The notes below the pieces were generated by a model. That model had not been told where the DNA came from. It made no database searches and saw only the letters and a list, made by a program, of their open reading frames with translations. From positions 62,001 to 126,000 of the forward strand of contig CACVCF010000001.1 in assembly GCA_902729415.1 (NCBI GenBank): a DNA stretch of 64,000 nucleotides. The letters run 5' to 3'. Every line of letters begins with the position of its first letter. The first letter of the stretch is position 1. The stretch is from Terasakiella magnetica. GTDB lineage: Bacteria > Pseudomonadota > Alphaproteobacteria > Rhodospirillales > Magnetospirillaceae. Positions 43,466 through 52,186 of the stretch are shown one piece after another. The position numbers and the translations under genes are program-made.

Positions 43466-44349
43466 GCCTTCAACACCCGGCCCGCCACCGCGTCCAACTT
43501 GCCCACCATTGCGGGGTCGCGGGCATCGCCGTGGGTGATGATGGCGGTGTCGAGCGCGGTGTGGCAGCCCTTGGCGCAGGGACCGTGCCGATGGCGTAAT
43601 TTGGGCGCCACCGCCTTGACCAAAGCGCGGGCACGATCGGCATTGGCCAGCAGCACCTTGACGATGGCGTCCACGGTCACGGCGTCATGGTCGGGGTGCC
43701 AGCAGTCATAATCGGTGACCATGGCGACGCTGGCATAGCACATCTCGGCCTCGCGGGCCAATTTGGCCTCGGGCATATTGGTCATGCCGATGACGTCGCA
43801 GCCCCACTGGCGATAGAGATTGCTTTCGGCCTGGGTGGAGAATTGCGGCCCCTCCATCACCAGATAGGTGCCGCCGCGCACGGCGACGATGCCCGCCTCC
43901 TTGGCCGCGTCCTCGACCGCATCGCCCAGGCGGGCGCAGACGGGATGAGCCATGCCCACATGGGCCACCAAGCCGGTGGAGAAAAAACTTTTGGCGCGGG
44001 CGAAGGTGCGGTCGATGAACTGATCGACGATAACGAAGGTGCCGGGCGGCAGCTCCTCCTTCAGCGAGCCCACAGCAGAGACCGACAGAATCTCGGTGAC
44101 CCCCGCCCGCTTCAAGGCGTCGATATTGGCGCGAAAGTTCAGCTCCGACGGGGGAATGCGGTGACCGCGCCCGTGACGGGGCAAAAACACCAGCTTCTGG
44201 CCGTCCAGTTCACCGAACAGCAATTCGTCCGAAGCCTCACCGAACGGGCTATCCACCCGCCGCCACTCCTTATTGATAAGGCCGTCGATATCATAGACGC
44301 CGCTGCCGCCGATAATGCCGAGCACGGGTGTCGAGGTGCCGTCCGCCAT
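43462..44349 (-). CDS. mtnP: 5'-methylthioadenosine phosphorylase
   Basis: A 295-residue purine nucleoside phosphorylase-type enzyme that splits MTA to adenine and MTR-1-P. It begins [16 protein letters not shown]. It has [32 protein letters not shown], and [42 protein letters not shown]. Also seen is [14 protein letters not shown], whose Asp pair marks 6-aminopurine preference. It forms a two-gene operon with mtnA, with overlapping stop and start. Confidence 0.95.
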   Translation of the reverse strand: MADGTSTPVLGIIGGSGVYDIDGLINKEWRRVDSPFGEASDELLFGELDGQKLVFLPRHGRGHRIPPSELNFRANIDALKRAGVTEILSVSAVGSLKEELPPGTFVIVDQFIDRTFARAKSFFSTGLVAHVGMAHPVCARLGDAVEDAAKEAGIVAVRGGTYLVMEGPQFSTQAESNLYRQWGCDVIGMTNMPEAKLAREAEMCYASVAMVTDYDCWHPDHDAVTVDAIVKVLLANADRARALVKAVAPKLRHRHGPCAKGCHTALDTAIITHGDARDPAMVGKLDAVAGRVLKA

Positions 44350-44455
44350 GAAACCGCCCTTTCCAGAATTGGGTATCTCCCAAGGTTGTTAGGACAATTC
44401 CCCGCCCGATGCAATCGCGCTATAGTCTCGCTGAAAATGAGAACAAGAGGTGATC

Positions 44456-45652
44456 ATGACAGCGGTCTGCCGGGAGTGCGGAGCCTATGACCGGAGCGGT
44501 CCATTGGTCTGCGCCGCCTGCGGCTCGGACCGAATGGTCCGCCATTCCGAATTGCTGGACCTGACCATCGCCCATATCGATTGCGACGCCTTTTATGCCT
44601 CGGTGGAAAAGCGCGATAACCCCAGCCTTGCCGATAAACCGGTGATCGTCGGCCATCCCGGCGGGCGCGGCGTGGTCACCACCGCCTGTTATGTGGCGCG
44701 CAAATTCGGTCCACGTTCGGCCATGCCCATGTTCAAGGCACTGGAGCTGTGTCCCCAGGCCGTGGTAGTCCCGCCCAACATGGCCAAGTACAAACAGGCC
44801 AGCGGTCAGATCCGCGCCCTGTTCGAACAGGCGACGCCGCTGGTGGAACCTCTGTCGCTGGACGAAGCCTATCTCGACCTTTCCCCCGATATCCGGCTGG
44901 TGGACCGCCCGGCGGCAGTGCTGCTGGCCCGCCTCGCCCGCGCCATCGAAAGCCGTGTCGGCATCACCGTGTCGGTGGGGCTCAGCTACAACAAATTCCT
45001 GGCCAAGATGGCGTCCGACCGCAACAAGCCGCGTGGCTTTTCGGTAATCGGGCGGGCGGAAGCCAAGAACTTCCTCGCCACTCTGCCGGTGCGTGCCTTA
45101 TGGGGAGTGGGCGAGGCCACGGCCCGGCGCATGGCCGAGCAGGGCATCACCTCGGTCGCCCAGTTGCAGCGCATGCCGCCGTCCGAGCTGATTTCCCGCT
45201 GGGGCAAGTTCGGACGGCAGTTGGCGGAGATGGTCCAGGGCGAGGATCACCGTCGCATCATCCCCGACCGCCCGGCCAAGAGCGTTTCTACCGAAACCAC
45301 CTTCGCCCGTGACATCCGTGACCCCGAAGCCCTGTCCCAGGCATTGGAAAAGCTGGCCGAAGGAGTCGCACGGCGGCTGGAACGCCAGGATGCCGCCGGG
45401 CGTACCGTGGTGTTGAAACTGAAGACCTCCGACTTCCAGGTCATCACCCGCCACCACCGCTTGGCCGATCCGACCCGCCGGGCTGATGTGGTCCTGCGCG
45501 CAGGGCAGACGCTTTTGGACAAGCAAGCTGATGGCCGTGCCTTTCGCCTGATCGGCATTGGTCTATGCGACCTATGCCCTTCGTCAGAGGCCGACCCCCC
45601 CGATCTCTTCAGCCTGCGATCACCCTCGACAGGGGCGCGTGCGTCCGTGTAA
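44456..45652 (+). CDS. dinB: DNA polymerase IV with N-terminal zinc ribbon
   Basis: A 398-residue Y-family translesion polymerase. The first 30 residues hold CRECGAYDRSGPLVCAACGS, a C-x2-C-x11-C-x2-C zinc ribbon not present in E. coli Pol IV. The catalytic palm begins IAHIDCDAFYASVEKRDNP (Asp), with YVARKFGPRSAMPMFKA and LSLDEAYLDLS (catalytic D-E). A HhH region (LWGVGEATARRMAEQGI) and a little-finger domain follow. The C-terminal beta-clamp peptide is probably DLFSL near residue 388. The start ATG follows AGAGGTG. I see no clear LexA box upstream. Confidence 0.93.
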   Translation: MTAVCRECGAYDRSGPLVCAACGSDRMVRHSELLDLTIAHIDCDAFYASVEKRDNPSLADKPVIVGHPGGRGVVTTACYVARKFGPRSAMPMFKALELCPQAVVVPPNMAKYKQASGQIRALFEQATPLVEPLSLDEAYLDLSPDIRLVDRPAAVLLARLARAIESRVGITVSVGLSYNKFLAKMASDRNKPRGFSVIGRAEAKNFLATLPVRALWGVGEATARRMAEQGITSVAQLQRMPPSELISRWGKFGRQLAEMVQGEDHRRIIPDRPAKSVSTETTFARDIRDPEALSQALEKLAEGVARRLERQDAAGRTVVLKLKTSDFQVITRHHRLADPTRRADVVLRAGQTLLDKQADGRAFRLIGIGLCDLCPSSEADPPDLFSLRSPSTGARASV

Positions 45653-45719
45653 ATCATGCATGGGACGGGGAGGATTTTGGGCTCGGAGAGTGTGATGTGG
45701 GGTGTTGAGGGCTTCTTGA

Positions 45720-45740
45720 TGGCGGCGTATCGAGCCGCCA
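45720..45740 (+). other. Leader hairpin before the small ORF at 45748
   Basis: TGGCGGC (45720-45726) pairs with GCCGCCA (45734-45740), seven bases before the ATG. It could end dinB transcripts weakly, or shape access to the ribosome site of the small downstream gene. Confidence 0.4.
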
Positions 45741-45747
45741 GAGACGA

Positions 45748-45978
45748 ATGAGTCTGTTTGGCCGCCGTACGGCCGGAACCGATATCCAGCCAGGGCAGAT
45801 CTTTCGCAAATTGGGCACGTATGGCGCCGATTGGGTCGTCGAGCGGATTTTCGAATACCCGGATATCCCCCGCCATGTCCGCATGATCGACCGCAACAGC
45901 GGCCGGACCATGACGGTGGCCATCAGCATGCTGGTGGACCCGGAATGCTTCCAGCGCAAGACGGAGCCAACGGCTTAA
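45748..45978 (+). CDS. Small conserved-looking hypothetical protein
   Basis: A 76-residue protein of unknown family. It begins MSLFGRRTAGTDIQPGQIFR and shows alternating strands (DWVVERIFEYPDIPRHVRMIDR..GRTMTVAISMLVDPECF) like a small beta-barrel or SH3-like fold. Neither membrane span nor signal peptide is visible. The third-position GC bias matches neighbouring genes, supporting coding. The stop overlaps that of the convergent gluQ by three bases. Confidence 0.7.
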   Translation: MSLFGRRTAGTDIQPGQIFRKLGTYGADWVVERIFEYPDIPRHVRMIDRNSGRTMTVAISMLVDPECFQRKTEPTA

Positions 45979-46817
45979 CCGGGGCCTGCCCCCGCCATGG
46001 CCCGCACCTCGTCCGGGCTTCTCCCCGCCTCACGCAAGGCGCGCAGGGTCAGCGACCTGTCGCGCTTGGCATAGCGCCGCCCGCTGGCATCGGTCAGCAG
46101 ACGGTGATGGGCGTAATCAGGTACCGGTAAATCCAAAATCGCCTGTAGCAGCCGATGCACATGGGTGGCGGCGAACAGATCCTCGCCACGGGTCACCAGG
46201 GTGACGCCCTGCAGGGCGTCATCGACGGTCACCGCCAGATGATAGCTGGTGGGCGTATCCTTGCGGGCCAGCACCACGTCGCCGAACATCTCGGGCCGCG
46301 CCTCCACCATGCCCGCCCGGCGGTCGTGCCAGCGCAAAAGGCCGACCCGCCGCAGCGCCTCGGCCGTATCCAGGCGCAACGCATAGGCCTCCCCCGCCGC
46401 CACGCGTGCCATCCGCTCCGCCATCGGCAGGGCGCGGCACGATCCGGGATAGAGCACCCCATCCGGTCCATGAGGGGCGTGGCCCGAACGGGCGGTCTGC
46501 TCGGCAATATCCTTGCGGGTGCAAAAGCAGGGATAGAGCAGACCCTCGCCCTCCAACAGGGCCAAGGCGGCACGGTAATCGTTGAAATGCTCGGACTGGC
46601 AGCGCACCGGACTTTCCCACACCAGCCCCAGCCAAGCCAGATCCGTCAGGATGGATTGGGTGAATTCCGGGCGGCAGCGGCCCTGATCGATATCTTCGAT
46701 CCGCACAATGAAGCGCCCTCCCACCTGCTCTGCCGCCTTATACGCAAACAGGGCGGAATGGGCATGGCCGAGATGAAGCTCGCCGGTAGGGCTTGGTGCA
46801 AAACGGGTAAGCATCAT
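45975..46817 (-). CDS. gluQ: Glutamyl-Q tRNA(Asp) synthetase
   Basis: A 280-residue truncated glutamyl-tRNA synthetase paralogue that attaches Glu to queuosine at the wobble base of tRNA-Asp. HIGH-type motif: RFAPSPTGELHLGHAHSALFA. Also IEDIDQGRCRP, CFCTRKD with YPGSCR (zinc ligands), and YAKRDRSLTLRAL in place of KMSKS. No anticodon-binding domain follows, as expected. Start at ATG 46817 or the next ATG 46814; the 94 codons of open frame upstream have no domain. It fits the queuosine genes queD and queE close by. Confidence 0.93.
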   Translation of the reverse strand: MMLTRFAPSPTGELHLGHAHSALFAYKAAEQVGGRFIVRIEDIDQGRCRPEFTQSILTDLAWLGLVWESPVRCQSEHFNDYRAALALLEGEGLLYPCFCTRKDIAEQTARSGHAPHGPDGVLYPGSCRALPMAERMARVAAGEAYALRLDTAEALRRVGLLRWHDRRAGMVEARPEMFGDVVLARKDTPTSYHLAVTVDDALQGVTLVTRGEDLFAATHVHRLLQAILDLPVPDYAHHRLLTDASGRRYAKRDRSLTLRALREAGRSPDEVRAMAGAGPG

Positions 46818-46896
46818 CTTAAGCTTTAGGTTGGTTCCTGGCCGCGACCATACCATACTATGCGTTGCAAACTCATCCGCCCCTTGGGAGACGTCC

Positions 46897-47568
46897 ATGA
46901 CCGCCGAACCCACCGCCATTAAATTGTCCGGCCCCAGCGTCGAACCGGCATCCGGCGGCCCGGCGGCCCAGTTGGTGGTATTCCTGCATGGCGTCGGCTC
47001 GGACGGTGACGACCTCATCGCCTTGGCGCCGCTGTTTGCCGAAATCCTGCCCGATGCCGCCTTTGTCGCTCCCAACGCCCCCTTCGCCTTCGACATGGCG
47101 CCCTTCGGCTATCAGTGGTTCAGCCTGGAAGACCGCACCACCAGCGTCATCACCCAGGGCGTACATGACGCCGCCCCCATCCTCAACAACTTCCTCGACG
47201 AGCAGTTGGCGGTCTGGGGAGTCCGGGATTCCGATCTGGCCTTGGTCGGCTTCAGCCAGGGCTCGATGATGGCGCTGCATGTGGGCCTGCGCCGCCCCAA
47301 GGCGCCTGCGGCCATCATCGCCTTTTCCGGCGCCCTGGTGGACCCGGCCTCGCTGCCGGACGAGCTGTCGGGCCGTCCGCCGACCCTGCTGATTCATGGC
47401 GAAATGGACGAGGTGGTCAACCCCGCCTGCCTCACCGCCGCCGAAGGGGCCTTGGCCGCCGTTGGCGTGCCGGTGATGGCCGAACTGCGGCCCGATCTCG
47501 GCCACGGCATCGACGGCCAAGGCGCCCAGATGGCACTTAGCTTCCTGGGGCAGGTGTTCGGGATTTAG
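46897..47568 (+). CDS. Carboxylesterase/phospholipase of the YpfH/APT1 type
   Basis: A 223-residue cytoplasmic alpha/beta hydrolase. It begins AQLVVFLHGVGSDGDDLIAL. The nucleophile is in LVGFSQGSMMALHVGLRRP, the acid in LIHGEMDEVVNP, and the His in DLGHGID near the end, giving a full catalytic triad. Start ATG 46897 follows GGGAGACGTCC. The gene is divergent from gluQ. Natural substrate unknown; relatives hydrolyse short acyl esters. Confidence 0.9.
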   Translation: MTAEPTAIKLSGPSVEPASGGPAAQLVVFLHGVGSDGDDLIALAPLFAEILPDAAFVAPNAPFAFDMAPFGYQWFSLEDRTTSVITQGVHDAAPILNNFLDEQLAVWGVRDSDLALVGFSQGSMMALHVGLRRPKAPAAIIAFSGALVDPASLPDELSGRPPTLLIHGEMDEVVNPACLTAAEGALAAVGVPVMAELRPDLGHGIDGQGAQMALSFLGQVFGI

Positions 47569-47582
47569 GGGCGCACCATGCT

Positions 47583-48110
47583 TTAAGGTGCGTATTCGGC
47601 CATGCAATTGGGGGTTTCCCAGACCCGCATCGCCACCAGCCGGGCGGTGGCGTCCGAGCGCCGCGCCACCGGCTGGGCCAACAGATCGAACCAGTGCTTG
47701 GCCAGACATTCAGCGGTAGGCTGGAACGGCACCACGTAAAGCTTGGTGGCCATGCGAGTGTGGCTGGTGAGATGGGCACCGCCCTGGGCGACGCCATCGG
47801 CCACCTGAGCCAGCCAGACTGCGGGTTCGACATCGGTGGGAGCGAACAGGGCCAACAGCTCGGCATCGGCGGCGGCGGCGATGAAGCCGTGATCGCACGG
47901 CACATCGATCAGACGCGTCATCTCGTCTTTCAGAAATCCGAAATCCACCACCATATCGGTCTGCTCGCCGCTGTCATGGAGGTGGACCGCCTCGCACTCG
48001 GCCTCAACCACATAGCGGTGGCCGTGCAGATTCCGGCACTTGGAACCATGGGTCATGATACGGTGACCGGCATCGATCTCGATGCGGCGGCGGACTCGGA
48101 AAGACGACAT
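47583..48110 (-). CDS. queD: 6-carboxytetrahydropterin synthase-like protein
   Basis: A 175-residue PTPS/QueD-family protein that converts dihydroneopterin triphosphate to CPH4 in 7-deazaguanine synthesis. It has IEIDAGHRIMTHGSKCRNLHGHRY (zinc His residues and catalytic Cys), VVDFGFLKDEM, DHGFI, and PTAECLAKHWFDLL. It is longer than E. coli QueD (about 120), with an insert of some 30 residues around residues 100-130. The start ATG overlaps the queE stop by one base (TGATG). Confidence 0.9.
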   Translation of the reverse strand: MSSFRVRRRIEIDAGHRIMTHGSKCRNLHGHRYVVEAECEAVHLHDSGEQTDMVVDFGFLKDEMTRLIDVPCDHGFIAAAADAELLALFAPTDVEPAVWLAQVADGVAQGGAHLTSHTRMATKLYVVPFQPTAECLAKHWFDLLAQPVARRSDATARLVAMRVWETPNCMAEYAP

Positions 48111-48730
48111 CAGGGAATTCCAGCGATCTTGTGGGTCTGCAAGCTGAGCCGCCAGCGCGGGCGAGTCAAGCACCGGGCGATGGCGGCCTGAATGTTGGCG
48201 GCCTGATCGGGACCATCCATGGGCTGGAGGAAGAAGTAGCGGAAGGCCAGGCCTTCATAAGCCTCGGGCGGGGCGCCGTCCTGGGGGAAGATCAGCTTCA
48301 GTTCGTCGCCGGAGGTTACCGCCAGGGCGGTTCCGGCCTTGGGGCTGACCGTCACCCAGTCGAGACGGGTGGGCAGCGGCTGGGTGCCGTTGGTCTCGAC
48401 CGCCACCTCGAAACGCCGGTCGTGCAGGGCATCCACCAACACCTGATCCAGTTGCAGCGCGGGCTCGCCGCCGGTGATCACCACCAGACGCGGCCCTTCG
48501 GCCTCTTGCGGCCACAAGGCTGCCACCGCCTCGGCCAGGGTCTCGGCATCGGGGTATTTGACGCCGCCGGTAAAGTCGGTGTCGCAGAAACTGCATGCCG
48601 CCTTGGCGCGGTCCTCTTCCCGCCCGCTCCACAGATTGCAGCCGGAAAAGCGCAGAAACACGGCGGCGCGCCCGGTCTGGGCGCCTTCCCCCTGCAACGA
48701 CCGGAAGATCTCCTTGACCGTATAGGGCAT
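48110..48730 (-). CDS. queE: 7-carboxy-7-deazaguanine synthase
   Basis: A 206-residue radical-SAM enzyme that contracts the CPH4 ring in queuosine precursor synthesis. It begins VKEIFRSLQGEGAQTGRAAVFLRFSGCNLW. The cluster cysteines are spread as C-x14-C-x2-C (SGCNLWSGREEDRAKAACSFC) instead of C-x3-C-x2-C, the insertion seen in the long QueE group. Also present: VVITGGEPALQ and VAVETNGTQPLP. It overlaps queD, and its start codon touches the stop of the next gene upstream. Confidence 0.93.
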   Translation of the reverse strand: MPYTVKEIFRSLQGEGAQTGRAAVFLRFSGCNLWSGREEDRAKAACSFCDTDFTGGVKYPDAETLAEAVAALWPQEAEGPRLVVITGGEPALQLDQVLVDALHDRRFEVAVETNGTQPLPTRLDWVTVSPKAGTALAVTSGDELKLIFPQDGAPPEAYEGLAFRYFFLQPMDGPDQAANIQAAIARCLTRPRWRLSLQTHKIAGIP

Positions 48731-49071
48731 CAGTGGTCCGAGCCGTGCAAAATCTCGTCGGTCATGCCGGTGTCATAGGCCAGGCCGTCCTTGGTCATGG
48801 TCACGCCCATGGGGAAGGCGGCCTTGATCAGGCCCTTGCGCTCCAACGCCACCCACACCGCCTGATTGTCGAGGCCGGTGGCGTCCTTGCTCATCACCAC
48901 CTTATGGCCGACATGGAAGTGGTTGCCATGGGGGCGGGGCAACTGGCTGAGAAAGATCTCGCCATCATCAAGGGCACTGCCGCTTTCAGGATGACGGGCC
49001 AGTTCCTGGAACAGCACCAGGGTCTTGCACTGCAGGGGATTGAGCTTCAGCGGGTTCTTCTTGGGCGGCAT
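48730..49071 (-). CDS. Conserved hypothetical protein
   Basis: A 113-residue protein. It begins MPPKKNPLKLNPLQCKTLVL, followed by LFQELARHPESGSALDDGEIFLSQLPRPHGNHFHVGHKVVMSKDATGL in family-like order. It has a His-rich central turn (HGNHFHVGH) that might bind metal and a winged-helix-like C-terminus (NQAVWVALERKGLIKAAFPMG). I do not recognise a named family. It heads a string with queE and queD whose stop/start codons touch, so it may be co-expressed with queuosine synthesis. Confidence 0.75.
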   Translation of the reverse strand: MPPKKNPLKLNPLQCKTLVLFQELARHPESGSALDDGEIFLSQLPRPHGNHFHVGHKVVMSKDATGLDNQAVWVALERKGLIKAAFPMGVTMTKDGLAYDTGMTDEILHGSDH

Positions 49072-49140
49072 GGCGGAACGTCCAGATGTGAAGGAAGCAG
49101 GGGCGGCATCATGGCACCACCCGGCGCCGAATTCCAACAC

Positions 49141-49899
49141 TCAGCCGCGGGGCGCCTGTTCCCAGTCACCCGCCACCGACTGCCAGATGGCAAGAGCGGC
49201 GATGGCCGCGGTCTCGGCGCGCAAGACCCGCGGCCCCAGCCCCGCCGGACGGGTAAAGGGCTTAGAGCGCAGCATCACGCGCTCCTCGGCGGAAAACCCG
49301 CCCTCCGGCCCCACCAGCAGCGCTGCCGGGCCGGGCGCCAGGGCGCCGACCACCTGGGCCAGGGGCGCGCCGCCGCCGCTTTCATCCAAGAACAGCAGCA
49401 CCCGGTCCTCGGGCCAGGCGGCCAGCACTTTGTCCAGCGCCATGGGCTCGGCCAGTTCGGGCACGGCCATGCGCTCGCATTGCTCGGCGGCTTCGATCAG
49501 ATGGGCGCGCATGCGCTCGGTATTGACGCGGCCGGTATTGGTGTGACGGGTAAACACCGGCCACAGCCGCGAGATTCCCAGCTCCGAGGCCTTCTCGGCC
49601 ACCAGATCGGTGCGGTCGCGCTTCAAGGGCGCCGCCAGCAGCCAAAGGTCGGGCTCGGAAATCTGGGGCCGGGTCTGGACCTGGGGCAAAAGCGCTGCTC
49701 CGGCTTTGGGCAGAGCCTCGATCCGGCAGCGCCACTCGCCGTCGGCCCCGTTGAACAGCAATACCGCATCACCCACCTTGGCCCGCATGACATGGGCGAG
49801 ATAGTGGGTCTGGTCGCGGGTCAGCGCCACGGCACCTCCGGCGGCGAGGGGGGCGGCCACGAACAGGCGCAGGCTGGGGCGGGCATCGGCGTCGGTCAT
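49141..49899 (-). CDS. rsmE: 16S rRNA m3U1498 methyltransferase
   Basis: A 252-residue SPOUT methyltransferase that modifies U1498 of 16S rRNA. An N-terminal PUA-like domain (LRLFVAAPLAAGGAVALTRDQTHYLAHVMRAKVGDAVLLFNG) precedes a SPOUT domain with LVAEKASELGI, LLVGPEGGFSAEE, and GLGPRVLRAETAAIAALA, the trefoil-knot SAM site. Start ATG 49899. The frame remains open to 50451, overlapping the divergent def gene, and that extension is rejected. Confidence 0.94.
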   Translation of the reverse strand: MTDADARPSLRLFVAAPLAAGGAVALTRDQTHYLAHVMRAKVGDAVLLFNGADGEWRCRIEALPKAGAALLPQVQTRPQISEPDLWLLAAPLKRDRTDLVAEKASELGISRLWPVFTRHTNTGRVNTERMRAHLIEAAEQCERMAVPELAEPMALDKVLAAWPEDRVLLFLDESGGGAPLAQVVGALAPGPAALLVGPEGGFSAEERVMLRSKPFTRPAGLGPRVLRAETAAIAALAIWQSVAGDWEQAPRG

Positions 49900-50004
49900 G
49901 GCCTTGTTTCTAGCAGAGTCCCAAGCTTGGGGGGAAGTGGGCTTGACGGCGGGGCGCCCCACGTCATATGTCGAACAGGAAAAGTCTGCTCGAAAGCCGC
50001 CGCC

Positions 50005-50523
50005 ATGTCCGTCCTGCCCATCCTGACCGCACCCGACCCCATCCTCAAGACCAAGGCCAAGCGGGTAGAGCTGGTGGACGACCGCATCCGCACCCTGATG
50101 AACGATATGCTGGACACCATGTACGACGCCCCCGGCATCGGGCTTGCCGCGCCGCAGGTGGCGGTATCCGAGCGCGTGATCGTCATGGATATCGGCCGGA
50201 CCGAGGAAGACCGGGAACCGCTGCGCATGGTCAATCCCGAGATCGTCTGGGCGTCGGACGAAGATAACACCTATGAGGAGGGGTGCCTGTCGGTGCCCAG
50301 CCATTACTCCGATGTGGTGCGGCCCAAATCGGTCAAGGTGCACTATCTCGACGAGACCGGCGCGGCCAAGGAAGTCCTGGCCGAAGGGCTGCTCGCCACC
50401 GTGGTTCAGCACGAGATGGACCATCTCGACGGCATCTTGTTCATCGACCACATCTCGTCGCTGAAACGCAACATGATCCTCAGGAAGCTGCTGAAGGCCA
50501 AGAAAGAGGCTCTCGAATCATGA
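50005..50523 (+). CDS. def: Peptide deformylase
   Basis: A 172-residue metalloenzyme that removes the formyl group from nascent N-termini. All three motifs are intact: [28 protein letters not shown] (metal Cys) and [16 protein letters not shown] (HExxH). It heads the operon def-fmt-truA-ATPase, overlapping fmt by ATGA. The gene is divergent from rsmE. Confidence 0.97.
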   Translation: MSVLPILTAPDPILKTKAKRVELVDDRIRTLMNDMLDTMYDAPGIGLAAPQVAVSERVIVMDIGRTEEDREPLRMVNPEIVWASDEDNTYEEGCLSVPSHYSDVVRPKSVKVHYLDETGAAKEVLAEGLLATVVQHEMDHLDGILFIDHISSLKRNMILRKLLKAKKEALES

Positions 50524-51434
50524 AGCTGGCGTTCATGGGGACACCCGATTTCTCGGTCCCCATCCTGGACTCCCTGATCGAGGCCGGTCACGAGATCGTG
50601 GCGGTCTACAGCCAACCGCCCCGGCCCGCCGGACGCGGCCACAAGGAGCAGCCGACGCCGGTCCACGCCTTCGCCGCATCCCGCAATCTGCCCATCCGCA
50701 CCCCCACCAGCCTGAAATCCTCCGAGGCCCAGGCCGAGTTCGCCGCGTTCGGCGCCGAATGCGCCGTGGTCGCCGCCTATGGCCTGATCCTGCCCAAGGC
50801 GGTGCTGGAGGCCCCGGCCTTCGGCTGCCTCAACGTTCACGCCTCGCTGCTGCCGCGCTGGCGCGGCGCGGCCCCCATCCAGCGCGCCATCCAGGCGGGC
50901 GATACCGCCACCGGCATCACCATCATGCAGATGGACGAGGGATTGGATACCGGCGCCATGCTGCTGACCGAAAGCATCCTGCTGGCCCCCGACGTCACCG
51001 CATCGTGGCTGCACGACATGCTGTCGGCCATGGGGGCGCGGATGATCGTCACCGCCCTGGAAAAGCTGGAGGAGGGCACCCTGATCCCCCACCCCCAGCC
51101 ATCCGAAGGGGTCACCTATGCCCACAAGCTGGCCAAGGACGAGGGCCGCATTCAGTGGAGCCGCCCCGCCGCCGTGATCGATTGTCAGGTCCGCGCCCTG
51201 ACCCCATGGCCGGGAGTGTGGTGCGAAATCGAGGGCGAACGCGTCAAGGTCCAAGCGGTGGAGCTGGCCTTGGGCACAGGCACACCCGGCACCACCTTGG
51301 ACGACGCCCTGTGCGTCGCCTGCGGTGAAGGCGCGCTGCGCCTGCTCAAGGTCCAACGGGCGGGCAAGGCCCCCATGAGCGCCGCCGAGATGCTGCGCGG
51401 CCATCCCGTCGCCAAGGCAAGCGTGCTGGGCTGA
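50520..51434 (+). CDS. fmt: Methionyl-tRNA formyltransferase
   Basis: A 304-residue enzyme that formylates initiator Met-tRNA using 10-formyl-THF. It begins [22 protein letters not shown]. Motifs are [42 protein letters not shown] (catalytic N-x-H-S/A-LLP), and [13 protein letters not shown]. The C-terminal domain has [15 protein letters not shown] and AL-TPWPGVW. Overlaps def upstream and truA downstream. Confidence 0.97.
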   Translation: MKLAFMGTPDFSVPILDSLIEAGHEIVAVYSQPPRPAGRGHKEQPTPVHAFAASRNLPIRTPTSLKSSEAQAEFAAFGAECAVVAAYGLILPKAVLEAPAFGCLNVHASLLPRWRGAAPIQRAIQAGDTATGITIMQMDEGLDTGAMLLTESILLAPDVTASWLHDMLSAMGARMIVTALEKLEEGTLIPHPQPSEGVTYAHKLAKDEGRIQWSRPAAVIDCQVRALTPWPGVWCEIEGERVKVQAVELALGTGTPGTTLDDALCVACGEGALRLLKVQRAGKAPMSAAEMLRGHPVAKASVLG

Positions 51435-52186
51435 TGCCGCGCTATCGCCTCCTCATCGAATATGACGGTACGCCGTTCGTCGGCTGGCAGCGCCAGGGCA
51501 GGGGGCTGTCGGTCCAGGCCGCCATCGAGGCGGCCCTGTCCAAGCTGTGCGGTGAGCCGGTCACCCTTTACGCCGCCGGGCGCACCGATGCCCGCGTCCA
51601 CGCCACCGGTCAGGTGGCCCATGCCGACCTGCCCAAGGATTACGCCGCCGACACGGTGCGCGACGCCGTCAACTTCCACTTGAAGCCGCTGCCGGTGGCG
51701 GTGCTGAAAGCCGAGGTGGTGGACGACCGCTTTCATGCCCGCTTTTCCGCCATCGGGCGGGCCTATCTCTACCGCATCGTCAATCGCCGGGCACCGCTGG
51801 GCCTGGACCAGAACCGGGCGTGGTGGGTGCCCTCGGCGCTGGATACCGAGGCCATGGCCGCAGGGGCGCGGCGCTTGCTGGGCCATCACGACTTCACCAC
51901 CTTCCGCGCCGCCGACTGTCAGGCGCGCACGCCCATGAAGACCCTGGACGTGCTCGACGTCACCCGCCACGGCGAGGAAATCCGCATCCGCGCCGCCGCC
52001 CGTTCGTTCCTCCATCATCAGGTCCGCAACATGGTCGGCACCTTGAAGCTGGTGGGCCTGGGCAAGTGGAGCCCCGACGACGTCACCCGCGCCCTTGAAG
52101 CCCGTACCCGCGCGGCGGGCGGCCCCACCGCCCCATCCGCCGGGCTGTTCCTCACCGAAGTCCGCTACCCGGACCCGGACGCATGA
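51434..52186 (+). CDS. truA: tRNA pseudouridine(38-40) synthase
   Basis: A 250-residue TruA. It begins YRLLIEYDGTPFVGWQRQG. The catalytic Asp is in LYAAGRTDARVHATGQVAH near residue 54. Later motifs are GRAYLYRIVNR, GHHDFTTFRAADCQA, and FLHHQVRNMVGTL. Its ATG shares the last base of the fmt stop (TGATG), so translation is coupled. Confidence 0.97.
   Translation: MPRYRLLIEYDGTPFVGWQRQGRGLSVQAAIEAALSKLCGEPVTLYAAGRTDARVHATGQVAHADLPKDYAADTVRDAVNFHLKPLPVAVLKAEVVDDRFHARFSAIGRAYLYRIVNRRAPLGLDQNRAWWVPSALDTEAMAAGARRLLGHHDFTTFRAADCQARTPMKTLDVLDVTRHGEEIRIRAAARSFLHHQVRNMVGTLKLVGLGKWSPDDVTRALEARTRAAGGPTAPSAGLFLTEVRYPDPDA

Noticed and set aside
49900..50451. N-terminal extension of rsmE
   Set aside because: It lies opposite def, and the family start is at 49899.
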